A DNA stretch of 36,824 nt from an uncultured Anaerolineae bacterium (GCA_937943625.1 CALEAD010000072.1:1-36824); one strand, 5' to 3'. Numbered from the stretch's first letter, positions 16,520-25,695 are shown. Notes: generated by a model from the letters alone, not told the origin. A program made the numbers and translations.

Positions 16520-18961
16520 CTATCTGATGATACCGGTCAGCTGTGGATAAACGGCGCCAATTTCGATGCCATATTGATCGGTGCTGAGGCGAATGCGTAC
16601 TTCGTTGCGCAAACCAAGGTAACGGCCGTAATCCGGTACCTCTATCACCCCCCAGGTGGCAAACTGATTGATCCAGCTTTTTGTCCGCCAATCCCACAAG
16701 AACAGCTCAGGGTAATTGGTCGCAGACGCATAAGTGGGTTGCAGCACCAGCTCCAGGCGCGTCACTTCCATCTGCTGGAATTGCGCCCAGGGCACATAGG
16801 CAAAATCTACCGAACCCATGCTCATGCTGAAATTTTGGATGGTGGCGCCATAAACGTTGTTGCTGGCCAGCACAGACCAATCGAGCATGAACATAGGAAC
16901 AGTTACCTGGCTGCCGCTGCCCAGGCTTTGCGTCAGGGGCACTTCCAGGAGGTAGAGGGTGGTGAATTGATCGAGATGCGGTTTGTCTCTCAGGTTTACT
17001 TCCATTTGGGGAATGTCTGCCCAGGCAGTCAGGAGGATGGTGTCGGTAAACGCGGTTTGGGCAACGGCCGTTGTGCCATATGGGTCTCTGCTCAATGCTT
17101 CTAGAAGCTGGTAGCGCGGGTAAATGGTCGAATCACTGTAGTAGTCTGGCGCACCCAGGATTTTATCGGCATTCATCACCAGTGGTGAACTTGTATAGTA
17201 AGGGCCATACATCGGGCCGCTGCTGGCAGATGAGGAAGAAAGGGCACTTGCGCTCATTGTTTCGGCCAGTGTTTTTTGCGCACCGGCAGGCAGATCGCCC
17301 AGGGAAAAGGCGCGCGAGCCAAACAGCAGCGTCACGTTTTGCAGCGGCACGTCGCTATTGTTTTGCACAACGGCCGTTAGCGTAAACTGATTATCGCTTA
17401 CGGTGAGATTCACCTGCACCATGAGCGGTAACCCCGGGCGATACGCCTCCGCCAGAAATGCTTCTACGCCGCTGACGTCTACGCGCACGCGCTGCAAAAC
17501 CAGGTCGCTGCCGCGCGCGATGGCGTCCAGACTGCCGCTGCTGAGCAGGTTGCCATAGCTGCGGTTCAGTGGGTAAGCGTTGACGTCTTCGGGCAAAATC
17601 AGGTCGTAGGTGGCGCGCCCCGGCGAATAAAGTGAAATAAGAGACTGGACGCGCGCGGGTTCGCCCCCCACACGGCCGTAGACGATAGACATCTGGTTCA
17701 GGATGACCTGATTCCCCTTGATTTGAAAGCCGGTGAAGTAGGCAATCACGGAAAAGAGCAACACCAGGGCAGGCACAGTCAGCCAGGCCAGCTCACGCCG
17801 CCCGCGCCGCTTGAGCACCCAGTAGTTAACAGGCCCTACGGCAATGACGTAGAGGAACAGGAAGGCTGCCAACCCCAGGGTAGAAGGCAAAGCCAGGGAG
17901 GGCAAGGTGGTAACGGCCATGCGCGCGCTGTGCCCGTTTTGGATGCCCTGCTGCAAGAGCGTGTGCCGCGGCACGTTCGCGGCAACGGCCGTCCACAGGG
18001 TTGGGGCACCGGCCCAATCCACCAGAGGGGCCAGGCGTGGGTCGAGGGCCAGGAAGTAGATGGCGCCACGCCCTACTGCCTGGCGCGCCAGAATGGGCAA
18101 CCCCGCCTGGTGATAGAGCAAATCACCGCTGCGCAGGCTGCTGCTGGCAATTATGTAGGGGCCGGGGTCGCGGAACGGCTCGCCAATTTGCGCCGCCAGG
18201 GCGGGCAGGTCGGGCACAGATTGGCTGCCATTGATGGTGACAGGGAGCAGGTCGGCAAATGCGGCGGTGGTTTTTTGCCAGCCCACGCCACCGGTGAGCA
18301 CCAGTTGACCGCCAGCACGCAGCCAGATTTGCAGCGCTTCTTGCTGCCGCGCCGTCAGTTGCGCCGTGTCTACGTCGTGGAAGATTAGGATATCCAGCGC
18401 TTCCCAGGCAACGGCCGTTTCTGGTAATTCAGGCAGCGCCAAAAAGGCAACAGAGGCCCCGGTGCGTCCCCCCGTCACGCGCTGCAAAAATTCCAGCTTA
18501 CCCGGCTCCTCGCTCACCACCCCATATAGCAACCCATCAGAAGGCAGCAATGAAAGCGAATTGGAGACCACCTGATGTAGCAAACGGCCGTTGTCATCCC
18601 GCAGTTCAACCGTAATTGTCGCCAAGTAGTTGGGCACATTCAGCAGCAGCGTCACCCGCTTGTTTGACTGTGTCGGCAGGCTAATGGGGGCCGTGTACAC
18701 CAGCCGGTCACCCATGATTGTCGAGCCAACTTCCGCGCGCAGCACCCCTTCTACCGATGGGCCGCTGTTAGCCACCGTCACTTGCACGGGTAAGATGCGC
18801 TGCTGGCGATAGTAGCCATCAAAACCGGCGCGCGCGCTCATGGTAATGCCAGGTGCGCCCGCTGTTTGCTGCGCCGCGGCCGGGTGGGGAGTGCGGGCAA
18901 AAACGGCCGTGCCCAGCACCGCCAGAATGATCCATTGCCATAACCATTTTTTGTGGGACAT
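16520..18961 (-). CDS. Large secreted/membrane protein with glutamine-amidotransferase-like region, unknown function
   Basis: 813 residues. Signal peptide in the first 30 residues ('WLWQWIILAVLGTAVFA', then 'AAAQQ'). A beta-rich region follows, then a class I glutamine-amidotransferase-like fold near 185-235 ('LDILIFHDVDTAQLTARQQEALQIWLRAGGQLVLTGG') without a visible catalytic triad. Two membrane helices sit near 362-380 and 393-411 around 'GPVNYWVLKRRGRRELAW', and about 400 residues of further extracytoplasmic sequence follow. Similar proteins occur beside ABC-2/GldG-like and MoxR systems. It starts the long minus-strand row. ATG 18961 is preferred over 19177 because it begins the signal peptide; the longer frame overlaps DUF503. 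Confidence 0.75.
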   Translation of the reverse strand: MSHKKWLWQWIILAVLGTAVFARTPHPAAAQQTAGAPGITMSARAGFDGYYRQQRILPVQVTVANSGPSVEGVLRAEVGSTIMGDRLVYTAPISLPTQSNKRVTLLLNVPNYLATITVELRDDNGRLLHQVVSNSLSLLPSDGLLYGVVSEEPGKLEFLQRVTGGRTGASVAFLALPELPETAVAWEALDILIFHDVDTAQLTARQQEALQIWLRAGGQLVLTGGVGWQKTTAAFADLLPVTINGSQSVPDLPALAAQIGEPFRDPGPYIIASSSLRSGDLLYHQAGLPILARQAVGRGAIYFLALDPRLAPLVDWAGAPTLWTAVAANVPRHTLLQQGIQNGHSARMAVTTLPSLALPSTLGLAAFLFLYVIAVGPVNYWVLKRRGRRELAWLTVPALVLLFSVIAYFTGFQIKGNQVILNQMSIVYGRVGGEPARVQSLISLYSPGRATYDLILPEDVNAYPLNRSYGNLLSSGSLDAIARGSDLVLQRVRVDVSGVEAFLAEAYRPGLPLMVQVNLTVSDNQFTLTAVVQNNSDVPLQNVTLLFGSRAFSLGDLPAGAQKTLAETMSASALSSSSASSGPMYGPYYTSSPLVMNADKILGAPDYYSDSTIYPRYQLLEALSRDPYGTTAVAQTAFTDTILLTAWADIPQMEVNLRDKPHLDQFTTLYLLEVPLTQSLGSGSQVTVPMFMLDWSVLASNNVYGATIQNFSMSMGSVDFAYVPWAQFQQMEVTRLELVLQPTYASATNYPELFLWDWRTKSWINQFATWGVIEVPDYGRYLGLRNEVRIRLSTDQYGIEIGAVYPQLTGIIR

Positions 18962-19016
18962 GATGCTAATACGCTTATCCTTGGCAAAAGGTTGCAGGTG
19001 GTAGAGATGGTAGTTG

Positions 19017-19030
19017 TTCAGCCCGCTGAA
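19017..19030. repeat. Small palindrome TTCAGCCCGCTGAA
   Basis: TTCAGC faces GCTGAA around CC, followed by GCGG. This word type is a common intergenic repeat in several bacterial groups. It lies in the 106-bp gap between DUF503 and the large membrane protein gene. Confidence 0.45.
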
Positions 19031-19067
19031 GCGGACACGACGAACCGCCTGCAGACAGTTCATGCTC

Positions 19068-19352
19068 TTAGCGGAACTCAATCTCATAATGTACAATGGG
19101 CGCATCCGGGCGCGCCTGTTCAATCCAGGCAACCGCTTTCTCCAGCAGGGCGTGCAGGTAACCGGCATCGTTCCCAACCGTTACCAGGCCAATTACGGCC
19201 GTTTGCCACACATCTTGATGATCAACCTCTGCCACCGCCACGTTAAACTGGTTGGGCAGGCGCGCGAGAATGGATTTGACGATGCTGCGCTTTTCTTTCA
19301 AAGAATATACACCATCCAGGCTCATTTCTACCACACAGGTTGCTACTAACAT
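19068..19352 (-). CDS. DUF503 (YlxP-like) protein
   Basis: 94 residues, the normal size for DUF503. 'MLVATCVVEMSLDGVYSLKEKRSIVKSIL' is the typical N-terminus and 'NVAVAEVDHQDVWQTAVIGLVTVGND' the typical core. The family is small and cytoplasmic, often next to ribosome-maturation genes, and its role is unknown. ATG 19352 fits family starts; an upstream ATG at 19379 would add nine residues. It is divergent from the DUF4230 gene and lies upstream of the MoxR/VWA row, so it could be part of its transcript. Confidence 0.88.
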   Translation of the reverse strand: MLVATCVVEMSLDGVYSLKEKRSIVKSILARLPNQFNVAVAEVDHQDVWQTAVIGLVTVGNDAGYLHALLEKAVAWIEQARPDAPIVHYEIEFR

Positions 19353-19379
19353 GCCTTTAATTGTCTCCAAAGCCAGCAC

Positions 19380-19470
19380 ACAGGCAAACTTTCCTTGCCT
19401 TTGAGTGTTTTTACCCAGGTATACGTATAAAATATCGTATGTATCTGTAACTACCAGGCCGTTGGTTCGT
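19380..19470. promoter_or_regulatory. AT-rich divergent promoter region
   Basis: Between DUF503 (-) and DUF4230 (+). For the plus strand TATAAA at 19426-19431 and TATACG at 19420-19425 are possible -10 boxes, with TTGAGT or TTGCCT upstream at 19-base spacing, longer than ideal. A core ATACGTAT palindrome is present. Exact starts cannot be fixed by eye. Confidence 0.35.
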
Positions 19471-19474
19471 TTGA

Positions 19475-19515
19475 TAGTTGGTTAGTTGGCTGGCAACCAG
19501 CCAACTAACTAACTA
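19475..19515. repeat. Strong stem-loop with tetranucleotide run upstream of DUF4230 gene
   Basis: GTTAGTTGGCTGG (19481-19493) and CCAGCCAACTAAC (19497-19509) pair perfectly around CAA, and the stem extends to about 19 pairs with one G-T. The right side continues as AACT/AACC tetranucleotide repeats up to about 19530. It lies 40 bp before the DUF4230 start, so it may be in the 5' untranslated region. The units also read in 7-base steps, as in the other intergenic elements. Confidence 0.75.
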
Positions 19516-19555
19516 ACTAACCAACCAACCTTTTATAACCTGGAGAGTAACCTGT

Positions 19556-20353
19556 ATGAGTGAACAGACAGATGATAAGAACGGCCGTGCAGCACAGGGG
19601 AACAGCTCTTGCCTGCAGCGCGCCCTGTTCATCACCTTGATCATCTTCTTTTTAACGGCATCGGCCGTTTCGATCCTGCTCGTCACCGGCATCATTCAAC
19701 TGCGCCAGGGCATTCAGCGCCTGGGCGAAGCCACCAACCCGATCGGCGACTTTACCCGTAGCCTGTTTGTAGAAGCAACGCCGGTCATATTGCCCAGCCC
19801 GGTTACCATATTGCGCAGCGTGCAAGATGAAGCGCGCCTGCTAACGCTGACGGCCGACTTTCAAACCAACGTCATTGCCGAAAGGCGGAATGACATTTTA
19901 TGGGGGCTGTTGGGTGAGCAGCTTATCTTTGAGGCGCATGGCACCGTGGCCGCCGGCATTGACCTGACTCGGTTGCAAGAAGAGGATATTCTCGTCGTCA
20001 CTCCAGACACCGTTTGGATACGGCTGCCAGACGCCATCATTTTTGATGACCTGCCCATCCTGGACACGCAAAAGTCCAGGGTGCTAGACCGAGACACAGG
20101 GCTATTTACCCGCGCCGACCCTAACCTGGAAACAATGGTGCGTCGTGATGCGGAAAAAGCGCTGCTAGAGGCAGCTCAGGCCAGTAACTTGCTGCAAAGA
20201 GCAGAACAAAACGCGCAGGCCGAGTTGCGCAAAATCCTGGCCAGCCTGGGCTTCACACAGGTTGTTTTTTATAAAGGCGCGTTTCCGGCCGTCACGCCTT
20301 ATTCCCAGCAGATTCCCAAAGGGTTTACCATTATTAACACACCGGAACCTTGA
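19556..20353 (+). CDS. DUF4230 domain membrane protein
   Basis: 265 residues. A single membrane helix near 24-46 ('LFITLIIFFLTASAVSILLV') is followed by the DUF4230 domain: 'GTVAAGIDLTRLQEEDILVVTPDTVWIRLPDAIIFDDLPILD', then a long helix ('DAEKALLEAAQASNLLQRAEQNAQAELRKILASLGF') and 'QVVFYKG' near the end. DUF4230 proteins are membrane-anchored and of unknown function; the fold resembles band-7/SPFH-type arrangements only loosely. GGAGAG precedes the start by eight bases. It is transcribed divergently from DUF503 and followed by pyrD after 145 bp. Confidence 0.88.
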   Translation: MSEQTDDKNGRAAQGNSSCLQRALFITLIIFFLTASAVSILLVTGIIQLRQGIQRLGEATNPIGDFTRSLFVEATPVILPSPVTILRSVQDEARLLTLTADFQTNVIAERRNDILWGLLGEQLIFEAHGTVAAGIDLTRLQEEDILVVTPDTVWIRLPDAIIFDDLPILDTQKSRVLDRDTGLFTRADPNLETMVRRDAEKALLEAAQASNLLQRAEQNAQAELRKILASLGFTQVVFYKGAFPAVTPYSQQIPKGFTIINTPEP

Positions 20354-20409
20354 GTATAGAAAGCAGGAAACAGGGGATAGGCACTGGTTGACGGACACAT
20401 CTTCATTGA

Positions 20410-20487
20410 ACCGCAAACAGCGCGAAGCACGCAAAGAAAATACCAGGAAATGCCTTGCGCTCTTTGTGTCCTTTGCGGTGAATGCTT
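20410..20487. repeat. Nine-base-phased inverted repeat
   Basis: The left arm reads CCGCAAACA GCGCGAAGC ACGCAAAGA and the right arm TTGCGCTCT TTGTGTCCT TTGCGGTGA, so two arms of 9-base units face each other. Such 'CGCAAAG...CTTTGCG' repeats occur between genes in many bacterial genomes. This copy fills the gap before pyrD and may be in its leader. Confidence 0.7.
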
Positions 20488-20498
20488 AAATTGCGCTC

Positions 20499-21539
20499 AT
20501 GACGTTCTATCAACGCCTGGTTTTCCCCATCTTAAAACGCATGGACCCAGAAATGGTGCATGATCGCACGCTGCTGGCACTGCGGCTGGCACAGCGCACG
20601 CGCCTGGGGCGGGCAGTGCTGCGACTTATTGCCGGGCCGATTCCGCAACGGCCGTTGCAAGTGTTTGGCCTCACCTTCCCAAATGAGCTGGGCCTGGCGG
20701 CCGGTTTTGACAAAGACGCCTATGGCGCGCGCGGGTTAGGGCTGCTGGGCTTTGGCCACGTGGAAGTAGGCACACTCACGCCCAGGCCACAAGAGGGCAA
20801 CCCGCGCCCACGCATCTTTCGCCTGCCAGAAGACGGGGCGCTGATCAATCGCATGGGTTTCCCCAACCGGGGCGCCATCTCGGCTGTAGCGCGCCTGCAC
20901 GCCCTGCAAAGGCAAAAAGGGGAAATGATTGTGGGCGTCAGCCTGGGCAAACAAAAAGCGACCCCTCTGGCAGATGCGGCGCTGGATTACATGCAGGTGA
21001 TGCGCGCCGTGTACAAATACGCCGACTACCTGGCTGTCAACATCAGTTCGCCCAACACGGCCGGACTGCGTGAACTGCAAGGTGGGGAGTATTTGCACAA
21101 CTTGCTGCACACCTTGCGCGTGGAAAATGGGGTGCTGGCGCGGCGGTTTGGCGTGCGGCAACGGCCGTTGCTGGTCAAAATCGCCCCCGACCTCACCTGG
21201 GCCGAGCTGGACACCATATTAGGGTGCATTCTGGCACAGCAAATAGATGGGATCATTGCCACCAACACCACACTCAGCCGCCTGAACCTGCAAAGCCCAC
21301 AACAGGTTGAAAGTGGCGGCCTCAGCGGACGGCCGTTGCGCGACCCAAGCAACGCCATCATCCGTTACATTGCCCAACACACAAACAATAGTCTCCCCAT
21401 CATCGGCGTAGGGGGTGTGCGCACGCCAGCCGACCTGCAAGCCAAGCTAGACGCCGGCGCCACCCTGGTACAGCTCTACACCGGCCTCATCTATGAAGGT
21501 CCCACCCTCCCCGGCCATCTGCTGCGTAACCTCAAATAA
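20499..21539 (+). CDS. pyrD: Dihydroorotate dehydrogenase (quinone), class 2
   Basis: 346 residues, standard length for class 2. The N-terminal amphipathic region ('FYQRLVFPILKRMDPEMVHDRTLLALR') is the membrane/quinone-binding extension that marks class 2. 'LAAGFDKD' and 'INRMGFPNRG' bind FMN and substrate. 'NISSPNT' (181-187) carries the catalytic serine loop. 'TNTT' and 'GGLSGRPL' complete the orotate/FMN site. It oxidises dihydroorotate to orotate, passing electrons to quinone, the fourth step of pyrimidine synthesis. No other pyr gene is near. Three ACGGCCGT octamers in the gene encode Arg-Pro-Leu in one frame. Confidence 0.95.
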   Translation: MTFYQRLVFPILKRMDPEMVHDRTLLALRLAQRTRLGRAVLRLIAGPIPQRPLQVFGLTFPNELGLAAGFDKDAYGARGLGLLGFGHVEVGTLTPRPQEGNPRPRIFRLPEDGALINRMGFPNRGAISAVARLHALQRQKGEMIVGVSLGKQKATPLADAALDYMQVMRAVYKYADYLAVNISSPNTAGLRELQGGEYLHNLLHTLRVENGVLARRFGVRQRPLLVKIAPDLTWAELDTILGCILAQQIDGIIATNTTLSRLNLQSPQQVESGGLSGRPLRDPSNAIIRYIAQHTNNSLPIIGVGGVRTPADLQAKLDAGATLVQLYTGLIYEGPTLPGHLLRNLK

Positions 21540-21592
21540 ATCAGACACTTGATCAGTAAGCAGCCTTCAGCTCCGCGGGTGAAGTCTCTCTA

Positions 21593-21642
21593 GAGAATAA
21601 AGGCCTTAGCCAGAGTGTCTCTGGCCAAAGCCTTTATTTCTC
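21593..21642. terminator. Bidirectional stem-loop terminator
   Basis: GAGAATAAAGGCCTTAGCC-AGAG faces CTCT-GGCCAAAGCCTTTATTTCTC around TGT. The stem is about 22 pairs with one bulge and two mismatches, and has an A/T-rich base that gives a T-rich tail in both directions. It lies between the convergent pyrD and large repeat-protein genes. Confidence 0.85.
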
Positions 21643-21681
21643 AGGCAGCTTCCAGCAACAACCGGCGTACTTTTGCGCAGG

Positions 21682-24600
21682 TTAAGGCTTGATTATGACG
21701 GGCAGATAAAGGGAGATGGTTTGCACCGTCAAACCCTCTGGCAACGTGGCGCTTTGTGCATCTGGGTTCGTGAGAATCAGGTCATAAACACCCACAGCAA
21801 CTGTTGCTGGCACAACAGCCGTTACCGTTGTGGCATTTACCACGGTCACCCCTGTCAGGGGAATGATAGTGCTGCCCTGGCGCAGGCTGACAGTGGCGCC
21901 CGGCATAAAGTTGCTCCCGGTCAGGGTAATTGTAGTCGCAAAACCGGTAGACAATGCAGCGGGGGTAACGGCCGTAATTTGTGGCGCATCTGCGGTTAAG
22001 AGCGTAGCCGTTAAGATCCAGGTAGTCAACGGCGCATTATTTTGCTGACCCACAAACAGGTGCAAGCCCGCGCTCAGCGGCACTTCAAAACTATAGAAGA
22101 AACCTTGTGGGGCGCGTACAACCGTATCATCTACCGAGAAAGCAATAAAGCCATCTTGCGGCATATCCACTTCTACGAGATAAACGCCACTCACGGCTGT
22201 ATCCAGGCGCATCGTTGGGTTCAACCCGGCGCTGGCAGCCACACCATGCCAGGTGATGCGATTGGCTGCTGTGCCCGTAATCTGCGGCACCACATCTACC
22301 GTTAGCTCATACGCCACCCCGCTGACATTACCTGCATCATTCATCAACATCAATGCAACTCCATTAGCAGGCAGTGAAAAGGTTGCCCACAGCGTCTCAT
22401 CGCCATACACCGGGTTCAAGGACAAAATGGGCGCTGCTGTTTGTAACTCATAAACCAGCAATTCCAGGCTCTCCGTCATTTGCCCCGTCACGGACAAAGA
22501 CAAGTTAACTTCCGCAGGGCTGGCCGTAAACAGAGGCAAAATATCGGTGGTAAATTCGTTATTCGTGCCGCCTAAGGCGCCTCCCATTTTGTTAAATGGC
22601 AACATATCTGGCGTAGCAGCAACAAACGTAATCGTCACATCCCAATCCGCCCCCTGAACACTATCCTGGCGAATCACAAGCTCGTGGATACCCTCGGGCA
22701 CATATGCGGTTATGCTGCTGGGCCCATCAACCACTTTCTGCAGGTAGTCATCATTGAGGTGAAATTGGTAACGGCCGTTATCGAGGCCAAAATCGAAGGT
22801 GTACAAACCAGAAGCAGCAAAGGGCAGTTGAATGATACTGTAACGATTGACACCAACCTGGGGTGTAGAGCGGCCGTCCCACACATAAGGCAGCGCCGGC
22901 AAGGCATAAACCGTTATCTCATAATTCAGGGCGCCGCTGTTGGCATCATCCGCCAACAGCTGGAAGAGCGTTGTACCTGCATCTAACGCCAAACTGGCCC
23001 AGTACGTTTCGCCCGCGAACAGTTGCACGTTAAAGTTACCGGTGGCAAAAGTCAGGCTATCGCCAGCGGTACCGGTTACCGTGAAAGACACATTCACAGA
23101 ACTACCCTGACTCAAATGGATGGGTAACCACTCCGTGTCAAAATCGCTATCACCTAGCGGCCCCCCCATTTTCGTGTAGGGCAGGGTGTCGGTAGCTGCG
23201 CCAACCGCAGAAATATTCAAAGTCCAGTCTACCACACCCCCGCCACTTTCTTGGTCAATCACCAGGGTGTGCGTGCCAGCAGGTACATAGTAGGTCACAG
23301 AGCCATTGGCAGGCACAGTTTTCTGGATAAATTCTTCGTTGACTAAAAACTGGATCAGGCCGTCCGTTTCGTAGCTAAAGGTATACAGGCCGCTGTTAGG
23401 AAAGCTTAGGCGAATTTCGCTGTTCAGGCCATCAGGGTCGGCTACACCACTCCAACTGTAGGGAGCGGTAGGTAGATGGTACAGGGTCAGTTCAATGTTG
23501 GCACTGCCAGGGCCAGGGTTGAAGAAAAGCAGGCTGTTGTTACCTGGGGGTAATGTGTCTGTACCCCATAGGGTTTCGCCATCCTGGGCTGTGCCTTGCC
23601 AGATTGGATTACCATCAGCATCGTTAATGGCCAACAGCACGTTATCCGCTCCGCTGACGCGCCATTCCAGGTTAAAAGGCTGTGCGGCTGCAGCAGGATA
23701 GATGGACACGACAGATTCACCAGCTTGGAGGCTGCCACTAAAGTTGAAGAAGCTGGCAACGGCCGTTACCGGCATCACCGAAGCGCTCCAGTCAGTGGCG
23801 GGGTAGGCCGGGTCTTGCACGGTGAAAATTTCATGCATGCCAGCGCTGACCATGATGTCGTAGCTGCCATCAGATTGCGCCAGCAGGGCGCGCGTGGGCA
23901 TGTTCTGATCGAGTAGTAGGTTAGCAAAACCCTGGGCATTTTCGATGGCAAAGCGGTAGAGGCCACTTTGTGGGAAGTTGACCATAATGCTAGAGAAGTT
24001 GCCATTGGCCAGGCCATAACCGCTCCAGTTGGCGCTGCCATTTTGCGGTACGGCCGTTACCTGCAGGTCATAACTCAGTTGGCCAACATTCCCGGCGTCG
24101 GCAATCAGGCGCAGACGGTTTAACCCGGCTGTCAACGGGAAGTTCGTCCAAATGGTCTCTGAACCGAGGATGTTATCCAAAGTATAGACCGTGGTGCTGC
24201 CGGTCGCGTTATAATATACCTCCAGGTGGAAACTATCGGTCATGCTGCCGGTGGCCGTCAGCTCCAGGTTAACAGTTTGCGCTGTATCTAGCGCGATGGG
24301 CAACCACTCCTGGTTAAAGTCGTTGCCCAAGCCACCCAGATTGCCGCCCATTTTAGCGTAAGGTAGCATATCTGGGGTGGTGGGGCCAGCAGTAATGGTG
24401 ACGGACCAATCTGCCGCACCCAGGCTACTATCTTGAATGAGGTTGAGGGTATGTGTGCCCGCAGGAATATAGTAGGTAACGCTGTCTGTCTGCTCAATCG
24501 TTTTCAGCAAAAAGTTTTGGTTAACCTGGAATTGATAACGGCCGCTGGCAACGGCAAAACTGAAGGTGTACAAACCGCTGCTTGGAAAAGTGACACGGCT

Positions 24601-25662
24601 CTCACTATTCAACCCGGCCGGATGTGCCTTTCCTTGCCAGGTGTAACTGGGCGCAGGAAGCAGATCCACAGTCAGGCTATAACTCATGACAGCCGTGTTG
24701 CTATTTGCCGCTGTCAGACGAATAAGACTCACGCCAGCAGGCAAATCGAGTGTCGCCCAGATTAATTCACCTCCATAGACGGCGTCTAGCACGGCTTCAT
24801 TGTGGCGTGTCCCAGGTGTGGTCACATCCAGCGTTAAGGTTTCCGCGGCGTTTCCCGTTAAGTTCAGCGCCAGATTGACCTGGCTGGCAGTGGCCAGGGA
24901 GATAGGCAACCACTCTTCACGGAAGCGGGGGTCGCTACCAAGTAGCCCTGTGCCAGTTTTGGTATATGGCAACGCATCAGCCGCGGCCCCTGGCCCGGAG
25001 ATGTCAACACCCCAGCTTGCGCCTGCAGTAGCATCCTGGACGATAGCCAGGGTATGAGTTCCGGCTGGGACAAAGTAGGTCACGCTCGTATTCGCAACGG
25101 CCGTTTTCTGAATATACGCATCATTAACAAAAAACTGATACTTCCCAGCATCTACGCCCAAATCAAACGTATAAAGCCCACTACTCGGGAAAATGACACG
25201 CACCTCGCTGAACAACCCAACGGCAGCAGCCATTCCCTCCCAGATAAATGGCGCAGTGGGCAAATTATACATTTTCAACGAAAAGTCACTGCTTGCACTG
25301 CCGTTATTGGTCAGCGTAAACGAGTTCTGCCCTACGGTTAATGTGCCCGTTCCCCACAGCGTTTCACCAGACCTGGCCGTGCCTGTCCAGACCACCTGAC
25401 TATTACTGTCAAAAATAGTCAATTCCACAGGGCCACCACCGACAATCGTCAGCGCAAAGTTAAAATCACGCGGGGTACCAAAAATGGGTACAAGCGGTTG
25501 AATGGTTTGACCCACAGCCAGCGTGCCATTCAGGGAAAAAAACAACTGTCCATTATTGGCAGCCAACGGCTTTGGACTAAAAAGCCCAACAAAAATCAAA
25601 AGTAAGCCGAAACTCAATAAAAACCAAAGCTTAGCTTTTGCAAAAGAAAGAAAATGACTCAT
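21682..25662 (-). CDS. Giant secreted repeat protein with C-terminal IPT/TIG domain
   Basis: 1326 residues. A signal peptide (helix 12-28, cleavage near 'PLAANNG') is followed by six units of about 200 residues, each containing 'SGLYTF' or a close variant (starts 161, 362, 566, 757, 951, 1158), 'VTYYVPAGTHTL' and 'EWLPI' motifs; these look like bacterial pre-peptidase C-terminal/jelly-roll modules. The six units fall into two blocks of three about 592 residues apart. Residues about 1226-1310 are an IPT/TIG Ig-like domain ('ITAVTPAALSTGFATTITLTGSNFMPGATV'), and the protein ends 'LYLPVIIKP'. Probably a surface or extracellular matrix protein. AAGGAG eight bases upstream fixes the start. No enzyme motif seen. 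Confidence 0.85.
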   Translation of the reverse strand: MSHFLSFAKAKLWFLLSFGLLLIFVGLFSPKPLAANNGQLFFSLNGTLAVGQTIQPLVPIFGTPRDFNFALTIVGGGPVELTIFDSNSQVVWTGTARSGETLWGTGTLTVGQNSFTLTNNGSASSDFSLKMYNLPTAPFIWEGMAAAVGLFSEVRVIFPSSGLYTFDLGVDAGKYQFFVNDAYIQKTAVANTSVTYFVPAGTHTLAIVQDATAGASWGVDISGPGAAADALPYTKTGTGLLGSDPRFREEWLPISLATASQVNLALNLTGNAAETLTLDVTTPGTRHNEAVLDAVYGGELIWATLDLPAGVSLIRLTAANSNTAVMSYSLTVDLLPAPSYTWQGKAHPAGLNSESRVTFPSSGLYTFSFAVASGRYQFQVNQNFLLKTIEQTDSVTYYIPAGTHTLNLIQDSSLGAADWSVTITAGPTTPDMLPYAKMGGNLGGLGNDFNQEWLPIALDTAQTVNLELTATGSMTDSFHLEVYYNATGSTTVYTLDNILGSETIWTNFPLTAGLNRLRLIADAGNVGQLSYDLQVTAVPQNGSANWSGYGLANGNFSSIMVNFPQSGLYRFAIENAQGFANLLLDQNMPTRALLAQSDGSYDIMVSAGMHEIFTVQDPAYPATDWSASVMPVTAVASFFNFSGSLQAGESVVSIYPAAAAQPFNLEWRVSGADNVLLAINDADGNPIWQGTAQDGETLWGTDTLPPGNNSLLFFNPGPGSANIELTLYHLPTAPYSWSGVADPDGLNSEIRLSFPNSGLYTFSYETDGLIQFLVNEEFIQKTVPANGSVTYYVPAGTHTLVIDQESGGGVVDWTLNISAVGAATDTLPYTKMGGPLGDSDFDTEWLPIHLSQGSSVNVSFTVTGTAGDSLTFATGNFNVQLFAGETYWASLALDAGTTLFQLLADDANSGALNYEITVYALPALPYVWDGRSTPQVGVNRYSIIQLPFAASGLYTFDFGLDNGRYQFHLNDDYLQKVVDGPSSITAYVPEGIHELVIRQDSVQGADWDVTITFVAATPDMLPFNKMGGALGGTNNEFTTDILPLFTASPAEVNLSLSVTGQMTESLELLVYELQTAAPILSLNPVYGDETLWATFSLPANGVALMLMNDAGNVSGVAYELTVDVVPQITGTAANRITWHGVAASAGLNPTMRLDTAVSGVYLVEVDMPQDGFIAFSVDDTVVRAPQGFFYSFEVPLSAGLHLFVGQQNNAPLTTWILTATLLTADAPQITAVTPAALSTGFATTITLTGSNFMPGATVSLRQGSTIIPLTGVTVVNATTVTAVVPATVAVGVYDLILTNPDAQSATLPEGLTVQTISLYLPVIIKP

Positions 25663-25695
25663 GAGAACTACTCCTTTTCTATGTGTCAGCCATAC

